A stretch of 64,000 bases of DNA from Archivesica marissinica (lineage: Eukaryota; Mollusca; Bivalvia; Venerida; Vesicomyidae), in NCBI GenBank assembly GCA_014843695.1, contig CM026398.1, positions 20,259,594 through 20,323,593 of the forward strand, read 5' to 3'. The notes beneath the pieces were generated by a model that was given only the letters and a program-made list of their open reading frames with translations, ran no database searches and was not told where the DNA came from. The position numbers and the translations under genes are program-made. Below are positions 22,501 through 32,300 of the stretch, in pieces (within the stretch, counting starts at the first letter, position 1; the number at the start of each line of letters is the position of its first letter).

Positions 22501-25500
22501 TCGAACCTGCGCTCCCTGGATTACCAGGCCAGACTGCAACAATGATTGTCTATCTGTCTGTTATGCACATTGTTTTTCTGTTAGATAAGGGTGCTGCTGA
22601 TAGATACAAAGAAGAAGAGATTAAAAAGGACAAAAAGAACAAAGATCAGGATAGAGAGAAGGAATCACAGAGGGAGAAGAAACACAGAAAGGAAGACGAT
22701 CGATTAACAGATGAAGAAGTCCATAGAGAAAAACATGATAGAAAAAAGGATAAACATAAAGATAGAGAAAAAGACAGATCAAGTAGAAAGAGGAAGCATG
22801 AAGGAGATAGGTATGGCCCTTATGAGTGGATGTATAGAATATGGACAGAGGAGGGAGATAGGTATGGCCCTTATTAGTGTATGTATAGAATATGGACAGA
22901 GGAGGGAGATAGGTATGGCCCTTATTAGTAGATGTATAGAATATGGACAGAGGAAGGAGATAGGTATGGCCCTTATTAATGGATGTATAGAGTATGGACA
23001 GAGGAGAAAAATTATAGAGTGATGGTGATGACCTATGCTCGGCGTAAATCCTACATATAATGACCAGTATAAAATGTTAATTGCACTTGCCGTATAGAGT
23101 GGTGGAACCTATGCTCGGCGTAAATCCCACATATAATGGCCAGTATAAAATGTTAATTGCACTTGCCGTATAGAGTGGTGGAACCTATGCTCGGCGTAAA
23201 TCCCATATATAATGGCCAGTATAAAATGTTAATTGCACTTGCCGTATAGAGTGGTGGAACCTATGCTCGGCGTAAATCCCATATATAATGGCCAGTATAA
23301 AATGTTAATTGCACTTGTCGTATAGAGTGGTGGAACCTATGCTTGGTGTAAATCCAACAGATAATGACCAGTATAAAATGTTAATTGCACTTGCCATATA
23401 GAGTGGTGGAACCTATGCTCGGCGTAAATCCAAAATGACCAGTATAAAATGTTAATTGCACTTGCCGTATAGAGTGGTGGAACCTATGCTCGGCGTAAAT
23501 CCCACATATAATGGCCAGTATAAAATGTTAATTGCACTTGCCGTATATTATTAATTTCTTAAGTGGTGAAAACAACTTTCAAAAACTCTTGTTGACAGTT
23601 TTAGCTTCATCACGTGACCAGTCACATTGCTGCTCAATTCAGCTATCACAACGGCACCAGTTTATATGAGGAATTCAAGACTTCAGGGCACCTATGCACG
23701 TCATACTTGTTATTTTTTTTTATTTATTCACCATAACTTGTTGAATATCTTATTTTGATATAGTAACATCATTGAATAAAAACACTTATTGGTGTTAATC
23801 AGAAATGGTATAGAAACTATTGTTCGGGTTAGGTGTAGATTTTTAAAATTCGGATAGCTACCTGATTGCTCATACACCGTATCAGTTTCAGTGGAAATAT
23901 TCTCCCAATTATTTGCTAGCTTAAGTTCGTCTTCTGGACCAGTCACCTGACAGTTGCATCAGGCTACCGATACACGTAACGGAATGCTATTGAACCATGC
24001 TTCAGCTGTCAGCCTAGAACTATATAAATATTTTAAATACAAATGTAAATGGACAAATACGCCCAGCATAGTAATACGCCGAGCATAGGAATACGCCGAG
24101 CATAGGAACACGCCGAGCATAGGAACACGCCGAGCATAAAAACACACTGAGCATAGAAACACACCGAGCATAGAAACACGCCGAGCATAGAAACACACCG
24201 AGCATAGAAACACGCCGAGCATAGAAACACGCCGAGCATAGAAACACGCCGAGCATAGAAACACGCCGAGCATAGGAACACGCCGAGCATAGAAACACGC
24301 CGAGCATAGAAACACGCCGAGCATAGAAACACGCCGAGCATAGAAACACACCGAGCATAGAAACACGCCGAGCATAGAAACACGCCGAGCATAGGTTCCA
24401 CCACTCTATAAGGCTCTGTTTTCTAATCCTTTTTCTGTATGATTGATATGTGTAATGTATGCATTATCTGTATGCATTCTTTAAACTGTATAACATTGGG
24501 AAATGAAATATGTTTAAACTAAGAGTATGGACAGTTACTCCTATGACATGACAATTTGGTATAGTGTGGAATATTTCACAATGTGAGCCAGTAACTGTGT
24601 GTTTAGGTTACGGGTATATACATAGAGGGTATTATAGGATCAACCAAAGTGGGTATGGGAGCTTATTGATGTGTTTACACCGTAATTGATTGTTTACTTC
24701 CTACTTGATTGTTTACTCCCTTATTGATGTGTTTACACCCTAATTGATGTGTTTACACCCTAATTGATGTGTTTACACCTTAATTGATTGTTTACTTCCT
24801 AATTGATTGTTTACTCCCTAATTGATGTGTTTACTCCGTAATTGATGTGTTTACACATTAATTGATTGTTTACTCACTTATTGATGTGTTTACTCCCTAA
24901 TTGATGTGTTTACACCCTAATTGATTGTTTACTCCCTAATTGATGTGTTTACTCCCTAATTGATGTGTTTACACCCTAATTGATTGTTTACTCACTTATT
25001 GATGTGTTTACTCCCTAATTGATGTGTTTACTCCCTAATTAATTGATGTGTTTACTCCCTAATTGATTGTTTATTCCCTAATTGATGTGTTTACACCCTA
25101 ATTGATTGTTTACTCCCTAATTGATTGTTTATTACCTTCGTCAAGGATGTTATGTTTTTGTCTCCAGTTGTTTGTTAGTTTGTAGGATTACGCCATAATA
25201 TACTGACAGGTTTTCATGAAATGTGATGGAATGGTTGACTTCGAGTAGGTTTTAGAGATGATCCAGTGAAACAATCTACATGTACTATCCTCTATGTATC
25301 TACCATAGTCAGAAAAGTGGGTTGTTATTTTCAGATCTCACACCAAACCATCATCATCAAGTTCACATTCAAATGGAAGCCATAGATCTCAGCCTTCGTT
25401 GTGGGTTCGTCCAAAGTTGCGGGTTCGACTGGTCGATGAACGTTACAAGAAAGGAAAATATTATAACTATAAGGTAGGTGATGTATGACCAGTGATGTTT

Positions 25501-28500
25501 AGCATTATAATCATACCATATAGATCAAGCTGCCAGGGTAAGTCTTATGTCCACCTACACACATTCAACATAAATTATCTTAAAATACAAAGTAGGTGAG
25601 ACTAATTTCGTTATAAAATAAACACGTATGTTTCTTCTTTTTACTACCTCTTATCTCTCCTTCCTGAGGGCCACCTCCGTGGTCGAGTGGTTACGGTCGC
25701 TGACTTGTATACCGCTGTAACCTTTCATCACTGATGGTCACTGGTTCGAGTCCCGCTCAGACCGTGCCTATTTATATGAAAAAGTTTCATACACAGTTTC
25801 TTACGGAAGTTAGTGCACCCAAGTACTGGTTAACCGCTGGAGCCCGCCCAGGAAAGGTGTAGTTCGGTAATCTGCCTGTTGGCGATATTCCCCAGAATGG
25901 TGCTGATGCAGGCGTAAAATTTAAACAAACAACCTGAACATTCCTGTCTGCGGACCAGTGAAAAAGCTAATGTAGACAAACATTCATCGGGGTGTCACCC
26001 CCCCCCCCAATGCAACAATAAATAAATGTTTAAATTGTGGAGTATTTGATAATGATGTATATATTGTGTTTTCAGATTGTCATTGTAGATGTGTTTGACA
26101 CGGACCATTGTGTGTGCAAGACAGATGATGGTAAAGTTTTAGATGGTATGTGTCGAATGATTTATCTTTGTTGGATTGAACAAGTTTGGAAAGTTTGGCT
26201 CTGCATATCTGTCATGGGTAATTTGGTGTTCAGAGCGATATTGCGAGGGGTGAGGAAATAAAAGATGCCCCTTAGGTTGTCAATGATGCCTTCTGTGTAA
26301 ATAAATTAATAAATTATTTGACCCCAATTATCATTAGGTAATTATGCAATAAATTAATATAATGAATTTAAAGTCTGAGGTTATCAAACGTTTTCCATGC
26401 ACAAAGCAGGTGGACGGTATAGAAGTGCTAAGAGTAATTATAGGATAATGGGGTCCAGAGTTCGAGACCTGACAGGACTCGGGACCGTCAAGTTTTCATT
26501 GAGCAAGCGATTCCATTTTGTTTACATTGACACCGGGTTAACACTTCACTGTGAGACCGTGATTTCAGTTGAAAATGCGTGGAACTCATTGTAAAACTGT
26601 GAGACTTGACATGTATGGCTCTGTTGAATCGTAATCAAGATGTTTATTTCACTCGAGTACAAACTGTGTACTGTTTTAGATAGCCATGTCTGATCTGTGG
26701 TAATCAATAAAGGAAGCTGCCATCGGTTATCAGTTACAACAGAAAAGGAAAGCATGACAGCCAGTATAGATGGAAGTATATAATTATGAATGAGGAATTC
26801 TGAGTGACATGTCATATTGATACATGTACATAGTGTTTCCCCCAGACTGAAAAAAGGGCATTTTATTGTTGCGTGTCCTCAAAAGGGCAGAATTGACAAG
26901 GTCGTATTTATGTTATTATGAGTACGAAACATTTTGAGGACGAATCAATTTGCAACCTATTGCGTATTACAATTCAAAATATATTATAGTTTATGACAAT
27001 GGTGAGGTTTCCGAGATAATTATCTAAACAAAAATGTAAGCCAGAAAATTACAACAATAATGCATTTACATTCATTTAAATAGAAACTTACATTTAAAAT
27101 ATAATGGCGGCATAATTAACATCCGTTGGCGGAATTTCCGACCGATGCAAAAATGTGAGTACAGTACTTGTATATATATTACAGATGTATCGCAGTCTAT
27201 GTTGGAGACAATGGTGCCAAAGTCGGACTCATCCCATGTGTATATTGTGTCTGGTAAATATAGAGGACAGGTGAGAGCAGTCTTCGTGTGTGTGTGTTTT
27301 ACGTTATGGGCGACGCCTCCTGAAGAGATTACCGTAGTCATTTTAGATTTAGGAGGATAGTGCAATGATACAGACAAGAGACCCATTCCAGAGTATCCTA
27401 TGATTCTTTTACGTGCACGGTGTAAAGTACCGACACAAGACATTGGTTTAATGTCCCATCTGAAAGACTTAATTTTATTAGGGTCAGATGGGGGATCGAA
27501 CCTGTGATCCCTGGATTACCAGTCAAGCGTGTTATCACTGGACTATAGATCTGTCTGTGAGCAGTCTTCGATGGTTTATTAATAAATTTATACCATTGTT
27601 CTGCTGTAAGTGTTTATGCTGTCTGCGATATAAAGGCAAGAAAACGACACTGTGGCAGATTTCTATATACAGTGAAACCTGTGTTAGCGGTCAGCCGGTC
27701 ACCTCTATTAAGCAGCTAACCTGTATGAAGCAGCCAGTAACCAAACTCTCAGTGTGGCTATTGGTTCAACATTTGGCCACTATTAAGTAGCCACATGTGC
27801 TAAGCAGCTAATTCACTCCCTTGGATTGCCACTTAAAGACTACACGCCTCTAAACTGGAACCCTTTAATCCTGAATTCCATCCAAAACTGTTCTTTGTAA
27901 AAAACAATCTATTAATTGTATTAATTTATGGATGTGGATACTAGACACAATAGCTCATATTCAAGTCATAAACTAACTGTACGTTTTCCATTTCTTTGTG
28001 TCATTTCTTTCGCATATGATACTATAATTAACAAATATTAACCACGAAACTTAATTTTATGTGTTCTTTTTCTACATCAGATCATACATTACAGAAATTG
28101 TTCATCCAACATTGTTTATTTAGTTCGAAGTGACGGGGAGGGCTGTAAATAATGTTATAACTTGTAGCCCACCATTTGCTTTTTTCCCTCGACAAAAAAA
28201 TGTATCGTATACTGCAATCATATAATTACATATTAATCTCTGATTTGCTCTTAGTATTGTATGTATATATGTAATGTATTGTTTGAAAAAATGCAATAAA
28301 ATATTATTAAACTAAAAAGACACATTGCCTGTACCAAGTTTGTGCATTTTTGACAGCATTTTACGGCATGTCTCTTAGGCTGATGTTTGTACCATCCAAC
28401 CAAAGTATATAGGCTGGTGTTTGAACCATCCAACCCAAGTAGGTAGGCTGGTGTTTGTACCATCCAACCTAAGTAGATAGACTGGTGTTTGTACCATCCA

Positions 28501-29276
28501 ACCCAAGTAGATAGGCTGGTGTTTCTACCATCCAACCCAAGTAGATAGGCTGGTGTTTCTACCATCCAACCCAAGTAGATAGGCTGGTGTTTCTACCATC
28601 CAACCCAAGTAGATAGGCTGGTGTTTCTACCATCCAACCCAAGTAGATAGGCTGGTGTTTCTACCATCCAACCCAAGTAGATAGGCTGGTGTTTGAACCA
28701 TCCAACCAAAGTAGATAGGCTGGTGTTTGTACCATCCAACCTAAGTAGATAGGCTGGTGTTTGTACCATCCAACCCAAGTAGATAGGCTGATGTTTCTAC
28801 CATCCAACCCAAGTAGATAGGCTGGTGTTTGAACCATCCAACCCAAGTAGATAGGCTGGTGTTTGTACCATCCAACCAAAGTAGATAGGCTGGTGTTTGA
28901 ACCATCCAACCCAAGTAGGTAGGCTGGTATTTGAACCATCCAACCCAAGTAGATAGGCTGGTGTTTCTACCATCCAACCCAAGTAGATAGGCTGGTGTTT
29001 GAACCATCCAACCCAAGTAGATAGGCTGGTGTTTGTACCATCCAATCAAGTAAATAGGCTGGTGTTTGTTACATTAAATTGCCTAGTAAAGAAATATTTG
29101 AACATGTATTTGTAAAAATATTGCATTAATTTCAGCTGGGACAAGTGCTTGAGAGGGACAAGAAGAGATGCGAGGCTCTGGTGCAGCTTCTCAGTGATAG
29201 AGATAAAGTGCTACAGCTTGACTATGACACAATATGTGAATATGCGGGTGATATAGATGAAGAATTCGATTATTAG
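13410..29276 (+). CDS. GPKOW: GPKOW, G-patch and KOW-motif spliceosomal protein (11 exons)
   Basis: Exons: 13410-13558, 15504-15655, 16308-16447, 17553-17656, 17767-17959, 19358-19490, 22585-22810, 25335-25473, 26076-26145, 27185-27270, 29136-29276. All junctions are GT-AG with consistent phases, giving 1533 nt or 510 aa (human GPKOW is about 476). Domain order matches the family: S-V-K-P...I-P-L-I motif, G-patch (about 158-205), KOW1 (about 228-262), a charged linker, the W-V-R-P-K-L-R-V-R motif, and KOW2 (about 453-485). GPKOW is the animal Spp2 counterpart: its G-patch binds the helicase DHX16/Prp2 and activates it in the spliceosome, in the nucleus. The only unusual points are the long K/R/E/D-rich linker and the minisatellite-filled introns. 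Confidence 0.93.
14248..14395. repeat. Palindromic foldback repeat
   Basis: The arms 'ccaggcctggaggttataaa' and 'ttataacctcgggcctgg' are inverted copies around a roughly 100-bp partly paired centre. It looks like a small foldback MITE. Confidence 0.6.
14585..14690 (-). repeat. SINE family C, tail fragment
   Basis: It matches the reverse complement of the SINE at 35640-35830, including 'ggtccctgcaaggggttt'-type and 'actggttaaccgct' segments. Confidence 0.5.
14933..15150 (-). repeat. tRNA-derived SINE family B
   Basis: On the minus strand a tRNA-like head ('agcgcagtggataggcg', then 'ggagttcgagccctgctgg') is followed by a body with 'aggcaaggcatttaaattcc' and a tail 'tttgtttcgcaatcgagct'. Relatives lie at 15800-15945, 18838-19055, 19540-19730 and 38488-38695. 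Confidence 0.7.
15504..15655 (+). CDS. GPKOW: GPKOW exon 2
   Basis: The acceptor is aatttcag|tgtgaag and the donor gcaag|gtatg. It encodes S-V-K-P-H-E-E-K...I-I-I-P-L-I-K, the conserved N-terminal motif of the family, and ends with A-V-R-E-I-M-Q. Confidence 0.9.
15656..16307 (+). other. GPKOW intron 2 with SINE and LINE scraps
   Basis: A headless SINE B lies at 15800-15945 (minus). At 15975-16040 a plus frame reads I-K-Q-I-E-Q-L-Q-R-N-A-A, the C-terminal RT-tail motif of CR1/Jockey-like LINEs. The segment to 16250 looks like a LINE 3' end. Confidence 0.5.
16308..16447 (+). CDS. GPKOW: GPKOW exon 3
   Basis: The acceptor is ttttcag|atacag and the donor gatggg|gtaagtc. It encodes D-T-A-K-H-L-D-S-W to S-I-R-P-D-G and contains the V-D-P-N-I-E-I-P-L-L motif. 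Its last roughly 60 bases are the first unit of the minisatellite that follows. Confidence 0.9.
16448..17130 (+). repeat. 77-bp minisatellite copying the GPKOW exon 3 end and 5' splice site
   Basis: Units of exactly 77 bp place the donor 'ggg|gtaagtc' at 16448, 16525, 16602, 16679, 16756, 16833, 16910, 16987 and 17064. Each unit repeats about 58 bp of exon 3 plus about 19 bp of intron. Since 77 is not a multiple of 3 and a TGA follows soon after the first donor, use of later donors would truncate the protein. Confidence 0.92.
17185..17552 (+). repeat. 26-bp-type minisatellite ending in the GPKOW exon 4 acceptor
   Basis: Units of the form 'tcctatgctggattgtttac' plus 'ctttag' (some shortened) run up to exon 4. 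The last unit ends '...gtacctttag', which is the 3' splice site of exon 4. Several units carry the same pyrimidine-AG end. Confidence 0.88.
17553..17656 (+). CDS. GPKOW: GPKOW exon 4 (first half of the G-patch)
   Basis: It encodes P-E-D-T-D-Y-D-E-V-P-I then V-F-G-V-A-M-L-K-G-M-G-W-K-P-G-Q-G-I-G-R, the glycine-spaced core of the G-patch (residues about 158-182). The donor is aa|gtaagt. Confidence 0.92.
17767..17959 (+). CDS. GPKOW: GPKOW exon 5 (end of the G-patch, start of KOW1)
   Basis: The acceptor is ttttccag|agcc. It encodes L-R-P-K-G-M-G-L-G-A-D, the G-patch end, then a polar spacer and G-A-Y-C-L-I-E-N-G-T-H-K-D-L-Y-A-V, the start of KOW1. The donor gtg|gtaagc is in phase 0. Confidence 0.92.
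18207..18477 (+). repeat. 65-bp minisatellite, 4 units
   Basis: The unit contains 'ctactcatgtgcgaatattg' and 'ccatatgcatgtaca'. Four near-identical copies give long overlapping ORFs that are an artefact of the repeat. Confidence 0.88.
18473..18703. mobile_element. Mariner-type MITE (TA flanks), copy 1
   Basis: The ends are 'caatcaaacctgtcttaagc' and 'acacaggttttactg', flanked by TA. The body has an internal duplication of 'ggctgcttaatggaggt'. Relatives lie at 27670, 35328, 57254 and 60360. Confidence 0.65.
18838..19055 (+). repeat. tRNA-derived SINE family B
   Basis: It has a B-box-like 'gggttcgatccttgcacc', a body with 'tctccgggtactctggtttc', and the tail 'cttgcttcgcaatcg' followed by 'aataaataaag'. 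Confidence 0.65.
19358..19490 (+). CDS. GPKOW: GPKOW exon 6 (KOW1)
   Basis: The acceptor is tttacag|atagag. It encodes I-E-G-L-D-E-D-N-A-R-L-I-V-K-L, matching the family's E-G-L-D-P-D-N motif, then V-V-T-I-S-Q-Y-N-V-R-L-I. The donor is atca|gtaagt, phase 1. Confidence 0.92.
19540..19730 (+). repeat. tRNA-derived SINE, family B tail
   Basis: The head 'ctctgtagtgtaacggatac' and 'gagttcgaaccccgtcagat' is tRNA-like. The body and tail share 'cattgcctcttctctcagga' and 'cagtcgagctaaata' with family B. Confidence 0.65.
19738..19970 (+). repeat. 46-bp minisatellite, about 5 units
   Basis: The unit includes 'atagctgtatttcctgtctg' and 'tatgctggacaatcg'. Units vary slightly in length. Confidence 0.8.
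20136..21376 (+). repeat. 43-bp minisatellite, about 29 units
   Basis: The unit is 'ggtgttattgggcgtgtgta' followed by 'catataatgtatggtattat' and 'cct'. Two subfamilies (tatggtatt, then tatgatatt) are segregated along the array, showing block-wise homogenisation. Unit length is near constant except around 20760-20860 and 20985. Confidence 0.95.
21467..22540 (-). repeat. SINE family A interrupted by about 800 bp
   Basis: The SINE tail (21467-21597: 'gtcgctaccggttgcc', 'cattccagagtctcctct') and head (about 22405-22540: 'ggttcttttatgtgcacggt', 'gatcgaacctgcgctccctg') are parts of one minus-strand SINE. Between them lies an unrelated AT-rich insertion, about 21598-22404, in which no coding region is visible. 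Confidence 0.65.
22585..22810 (+). CDS. GPKOW: GPKOW exon 7 (charged linker)
   Basis: The acceptor is ctgttag|ataagg and the donor gatag|gtatgg. It encodes about 75 residues dominated by K, R, E and D (K-D-K-K-N-K-D-Q-D-R-E-K), probably disordered and nuclear-localising. It separates KOW1 from the conserved W-V-R-P motif. Confidence 0.85.
22797..23010 (+). repeat. 51-bp minisatellite copying the GPKOW exon 7 donor, 4 units
   Basis: 'ggagatag|gtatggccc' recurs with donors at 22811, 22862, 22913 and 22964, exactly 51 bp apart. The first extra unit is open in frame (17 codons), so donor 2 would insert Y-G-P-Y-E-W-M-Y-R-I-W-T-E-E-G-D-R. Later units contain TAG. Confidence 0.92.
23025..23560 (+). 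repeat. About 74-bp minisatellite, 7 units
   Basis: The unit contains 'gtggtggaacctatgctcgg' and 'ataaaatgttaattgcactt'. It shares the junction 'gtggaacctatgctcggcgt' with the 17-bp array at 24058-24400 in the opposite orientation. Confidence 0.9.
24058..24400 (-). repeat. 17-bp minisatellite, about 20 units, inverted relative to 23025-23560
   Basis: The plus-strand unit is 'cgccgagcatagaaaca'. The array ends at 'cgagcataggttccaccact', the reverse complement of part of the 74-bp unit upstream. All three minus frames stay open through it (M-L-G-V-F-L-C-S-A repeats), but only because of the periodicity. Confidence 0.9.
24665..25135 (+). repeat. 21-bp-type minisatellite
   Basis: Units are 'ctaattgatgtgtttactcc' with variants ending 'acacc' or shortened to 'attgattgtttactcc'. 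It lies about 200 bp before GPKOW exon 8. Confidence 0.88.
25335..25473 (+). CDS. GPKOW: GPKOW exon 8 (W-V-R-P-K-L-R-V-R motif)
   Basis: The acceptor is ttttcag|atctca. A serine-rich stretch is followed by L-W-V-R-P-K-L-R-V-R-L-V-D-E-R-Y-K-K-G-K-Y-Y, a conserved block of GPKOW. The donor aag|gtaggt is in phase 0. Confidence 0.92.
25474..26075 (+). other. GPKOW intron 8 with SINE C
   Basis: A SINE fills 25668-25940. A C-homopolymer lies at 25999-26008. Confidence 0.55.
25668..25940 (+). repeat. tRNA-derived SINE family C
   Basis: The tRNA-like head ('ggtcgagtggttacggtcgc', 'ggttcgagtcccgctcagac') is followed by 'tactggttaaccgctggagc'. A minus-strand relative lies at 37978-38165 and a second relative at 35640-35830. 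Confidence 0.7.
26076..26145 (+). CDS. GPKOW: GPKOW exon 9
   Basis: The acceptor is ttttcag|attgtc and the donor gatg|gtatgt. It encodes I-V-I-V-D-V-F-D-T-D-H-C-V-C-K-T-D-D-G, matching the family's V-L-S-P-D-T-C-V-C-R-T-D-E-G region. Confidence 0.92.
26146..27184 (+). other. GPKOW intron 9
   Basis: About 1 kb of AT-rich sequence. A short tRNA-like scrap with 'gagttcgagacctgacagga' occurs near 26457-26477. Nothing else is recognisable. Confidence 0.45.
27185..27270 (+). CDS. GPKOW: GPKOW exon 10 (start of KOW2)
   Basis: The acceptor is attacag|atgtat. It encodes D-V-S-Q-S-M-L-E-T-M-V-P-K then V-Y-I-V-S-G-K-Y-R-G-Q, the beginning of the second KOW motif. The donor is cag|gtgaga. Confidence 0.92.
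27295..27562 (-). repeat. tRNA-derived SINE family A, near full length
   Basis: On the minus strand it has the head 'gtccagtgataacacgcttg', a B box 'ggttcgatcccccatctgac', 'cgtgcacgtaaaagaatc' and a tail with 'ggaggcgtcgcccataacgt'. It lies in GPKOW intron 10. Confidence 0.75.
27670..27840. mobile_element. Mariner-type MITE, copy 2 (one end degraded)
   Basis: It begins 'cagtgaaacctgtgttagcg' after TA and carries the family's 'aagcagccagtaacc' body. The far terminus is not intact. Confidence 0.5.
28383..29060 (+). repeat. 34-bp minisatellite, about 20 units
   Basis: The unit is 'gtagataggctggtgtttct' followed by 'accatccaacccaa'. The array ends about 70 bp before the last GPKOW exon. Overlapping minus-strand ORFs (T-P-A-Y-L-L-G-L-D-G repeats) are by-products of the repeat. 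Confidence 0.93.
29136..29276 (+). CDS. GPKOW: GPKOW exon 11 (KOW2 and C terminus)
   Basis: The acceptor is aatttcag|ctggga. It encodes L-G-Q-V-L-E-R-D-K-K-R, finishing KOW2, and a C terminus ending A-G-D-I-D-E-E-F-D-Y. The stop TAG is at 29274-29276. Confidence 0.93.
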   Translation: MGQVLERDKKRCEALVQLLSDRDKVLQLDYDTICEYAGDIDEEFDY

Positions 29277-29277
29277 C

Positions 29278-29283
29278 AATAAA
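29278..29283 (+). terminator. Polyadenylation hexamer AATAAA, 1 base after the GPKOW stop
   Basis: AATAAA begins two bases past the stop codon. If used, the 3' UTR would be only about 20-40 nt and transcription would end before the 25-bp satellite. Later hexamers exist beyond the satellite, near 32627. Confidence 0.45.
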
Positions 29284-29304
29284 TGTACACAGGATCAACA
29301 GGAA

Positions 29305-32300
29305 ATGGGATAAAGATAAGATCGGATATTAGGTACGGAGATAAGATTGGATATTAGGTACAGAGCTAGCATCGGATGTTAGGTACAGAGATAGCATCGG
29401 ATATTAGGTACAGAGATAGCATCGGATGTTAGGTACGGAGATAGCATCGGATGTTATGTATGGAGATAGCATCAGATGTTAGGTACAGAGATAGCATCAG
29501 ATGTTAGGTACAGAGATAACATCGGATGTTAGGTACAGAGATAACATCGGATGTTAGGTACAGAGATAGCATTGGATGTTTGGTACAGTTATAACATTGG
29601 ATGTTTGGTACAGTTATAGCATTGGATGTTAGGTACAGTTATAGCATTGGATGTTAGGTACAGTTATAGCATTGGATGTTTGGTACAGTTATAGCATTGG
29701 ATGTTAGGTACAGTTATAGCATTGGATGTTAGGTACAGTTATAGCATTGGATGTTAGGTACAGTTATAGCATTGGATGTTAGGTACAGTTTTAGCATTGG
29801 ATGTTAGGTACAGTTATAGCATTGGATGTTAGGTACAGTTATAGCATTGGATGTTAGGTACAGTTATAGCATTGGATGTTAGGTACAGTTATAGCATTGG
29901 ATGTTAGGTACAGTTATAGCATTGGATGTTAGGTACAGTTATAGCATTGGATGTTAGGTACAGTTATAGCATTGGATGTTAGGTACAGTTATAGCATTGG
30001 ATGTTAGGTACAGTTATTGCATTGGATGTTAGGTACAGTTATTGCATTGGATGTTAGGTACAGTTATAGCATTGGATGTTAGGTACAGTTATAGCATTGG
30101 ATGTTAGGTACAGTTATAGCATTGGATGTTAGGTACAGAGATAGCATTGGATGTTTGGTACAGTTATAGCATTGGATGTTAGGTACAGAGATAGCATTGG
30201 ATGTTTGGTACAGTTATAGCATTGGATGTTTGGTACAGTTATAGCATTGGATGTTTGGTACAGTTATAGCATTGGATGTTAGGTACAGTTATAGCATTGG
30301 ATGTTAGGTACAGTTATAGCATGGATGTTAGGTACAGAGCTAGCATTGGATGTTAGGTACAGTTATAGCATTGGATGTTAGGTACAGTTATAGCATTGGA
30401 TGTTAGGTACAGTTATAGCATTGGATGTTAGGTACAGTTATAGCATTGGATGTTAGGTACAGTTATAGCATTGGATGTTAGGTACAGTTATAGCATTGGA
30501 TGTTAGGTACAGAGATAGCATTGGATGTTAGGTACAGAGATAGCATTGGATGTTAGGTACAGTTATAGCATTGGATGTTTGGTACAGTTATAGCATTGGA
30601 TGTTAGGTACAGAGAGAGAACATTGGATGTTTGTACTGGTACAGAGCTAGCATTGGATGTTAGGTACAGAGATAGCATTGTATGTTAGGTACAGTTATAG
30701 CATTGGATGTTAGGTACAGAGATAGCATTGTATGTTAGGTACAGAGATAGCATTGGATGTTAGGTACAGAGATATCATTGGATGTTAGGTACAGTTATAG
30801 CATTGGATGTTAGGTACAGTTATAGCATTGGATGTTAGGTACAGTTATAGCATTGGATGTTGGGTACAGAGATAGCATTGGATGTTAGGTACAGTTATAG
30901 CATTGGATGTTAGGTACAGAGATAGCATTGGATGTTAGGTACAGTTATAGCATTGGATGTTAGGTACAGTTATAGCATTGGATGTTAGGTACAGTTATAG
31001 CATTGGATGTTAGGTACAGAGATAGCATTGGATGTTAGGTACAGTTATAGCATTGGATGTTAGGTACAGAGATAGCATTGGATGTTAGGTACAGAGAGAG
31101 AACATTGGATGTTTGTACTGGTACAGAGCTAGCATTGGATGTTAGATACAGAGATAGCCTTGTATGTTAGGTACAGAGATAGCATTGGATGTTAGGTACA
31201 GAGATAGCATTGGATGTTAGGTACAGAGATAGCATTGGATGTTAGATACAGAGATAGCCTTGTATGTTATAGCCTTGGATGTTAGGTACATAGATAACAT
31301 TGGATGTTAGGTACAGAGATAGCATTGGATGTTAGGTACAGAGATAGCATTGTATGTTAGGTACAGTTATAGCATTGGATGTTAGGTACAGTTATAGCAT
31401 TGGATGTTAGGTACAGAGATAGCATTGGATGTTAGGTACAGAGAGAGAACATTGGATGTTTGTACTGGTACAGAGCTAGCATTGGATGTTAGATACAGAG
31501 ATAGCCTTGTATGTTAGGTACAGAGATAACATCGGATGTTAGGTACAGAGATAACATTGGATGTTAGAGCCTTGTATGTTAGGTACAGAGATAGCATTGG
31601 ATGTTAGGTACAGAGATAGCATTGGATGTTAGGTACACATAGAGAACATTGGATGTTAGGTACAGAGATAGCATTGGATGTTAGGTACAGAGATAACATG
31701 GGTGTTAGGTACAGAGATAGCATTGGATGTTAGGTACAGAGATAGCATGGGTGTTGGGTACAGAGATAGCATGGGTGTTGGGTACAGAGATAGCATGGGT
31801 GTTAGGGACAGATATAGCATGGGTGTTAGGTACAGAGATAAGATCAGATGTTGGGTACAGAGATAAGATCAGATGTTAGGTACAGAGATAGCATTGGATG
31901 TTAGGTACAGATATAGCATGGGTGTTAGGTACATAGATAAAATCAGATGTTGGGTACAGAGATAGCATTGGATGTTAGATACAGAGATAGCATGGATGTT
32001 AGGTACGGAGATAACATTGGATGTTAGGTACAGAGATAACATTGGATGTTAGGTACAGAGATAACATTGGATGTTAGGTACAGAGATAACATTGGATGTT
32101 AGGTACAGAGATAACATTGGATGTTAGGTACAGAGATAGCATTGGATGTTAGGTACAGAGATAGCATGGATGTTAGGTACAGAGATAACATTGGATGTTA
32201 GGTACAGAGATAACATTGGATGTTAGGTACAGAGATAGCATGGATGTTAGGTACAGATATAGCATGGATGTTAGGTACAGAGAGAAGATCAGATGTTAGG

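Larger units (their letters stand above)
19491..22584 (+). other. GPKOW intron 6, about 3.1 kb of repeats
   Basis: It is made of a SINE B (19540-19730), a 46-bp array (19738-19970), the 43-bp array (20136-21376) and a split SINE A (21467-22540). No other coding signal is seen. Confidence 0.6.

Noticed and set aside
24033..24404. Long overlapping minus-strand ORFs (M-L-G-V-F-L-C-S-A repeats)
   Set aside because: They are open only because a 17-bp unit cycles through all frames; no start context, splice signals or family match.
28251..29049. Repeat ORFs with T-P-A-Y-L-L-G-L-D-G
   Set aside because: By-product of the 34-bp minisatellite in a GPKOW intron; several frames are open at once.
31678..31866. 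ORF with repeated M-G-V-x-Y-R-D-S
   Set aside because: It lies wholly inside the 25-bp satellite and is explained by its periodicity.
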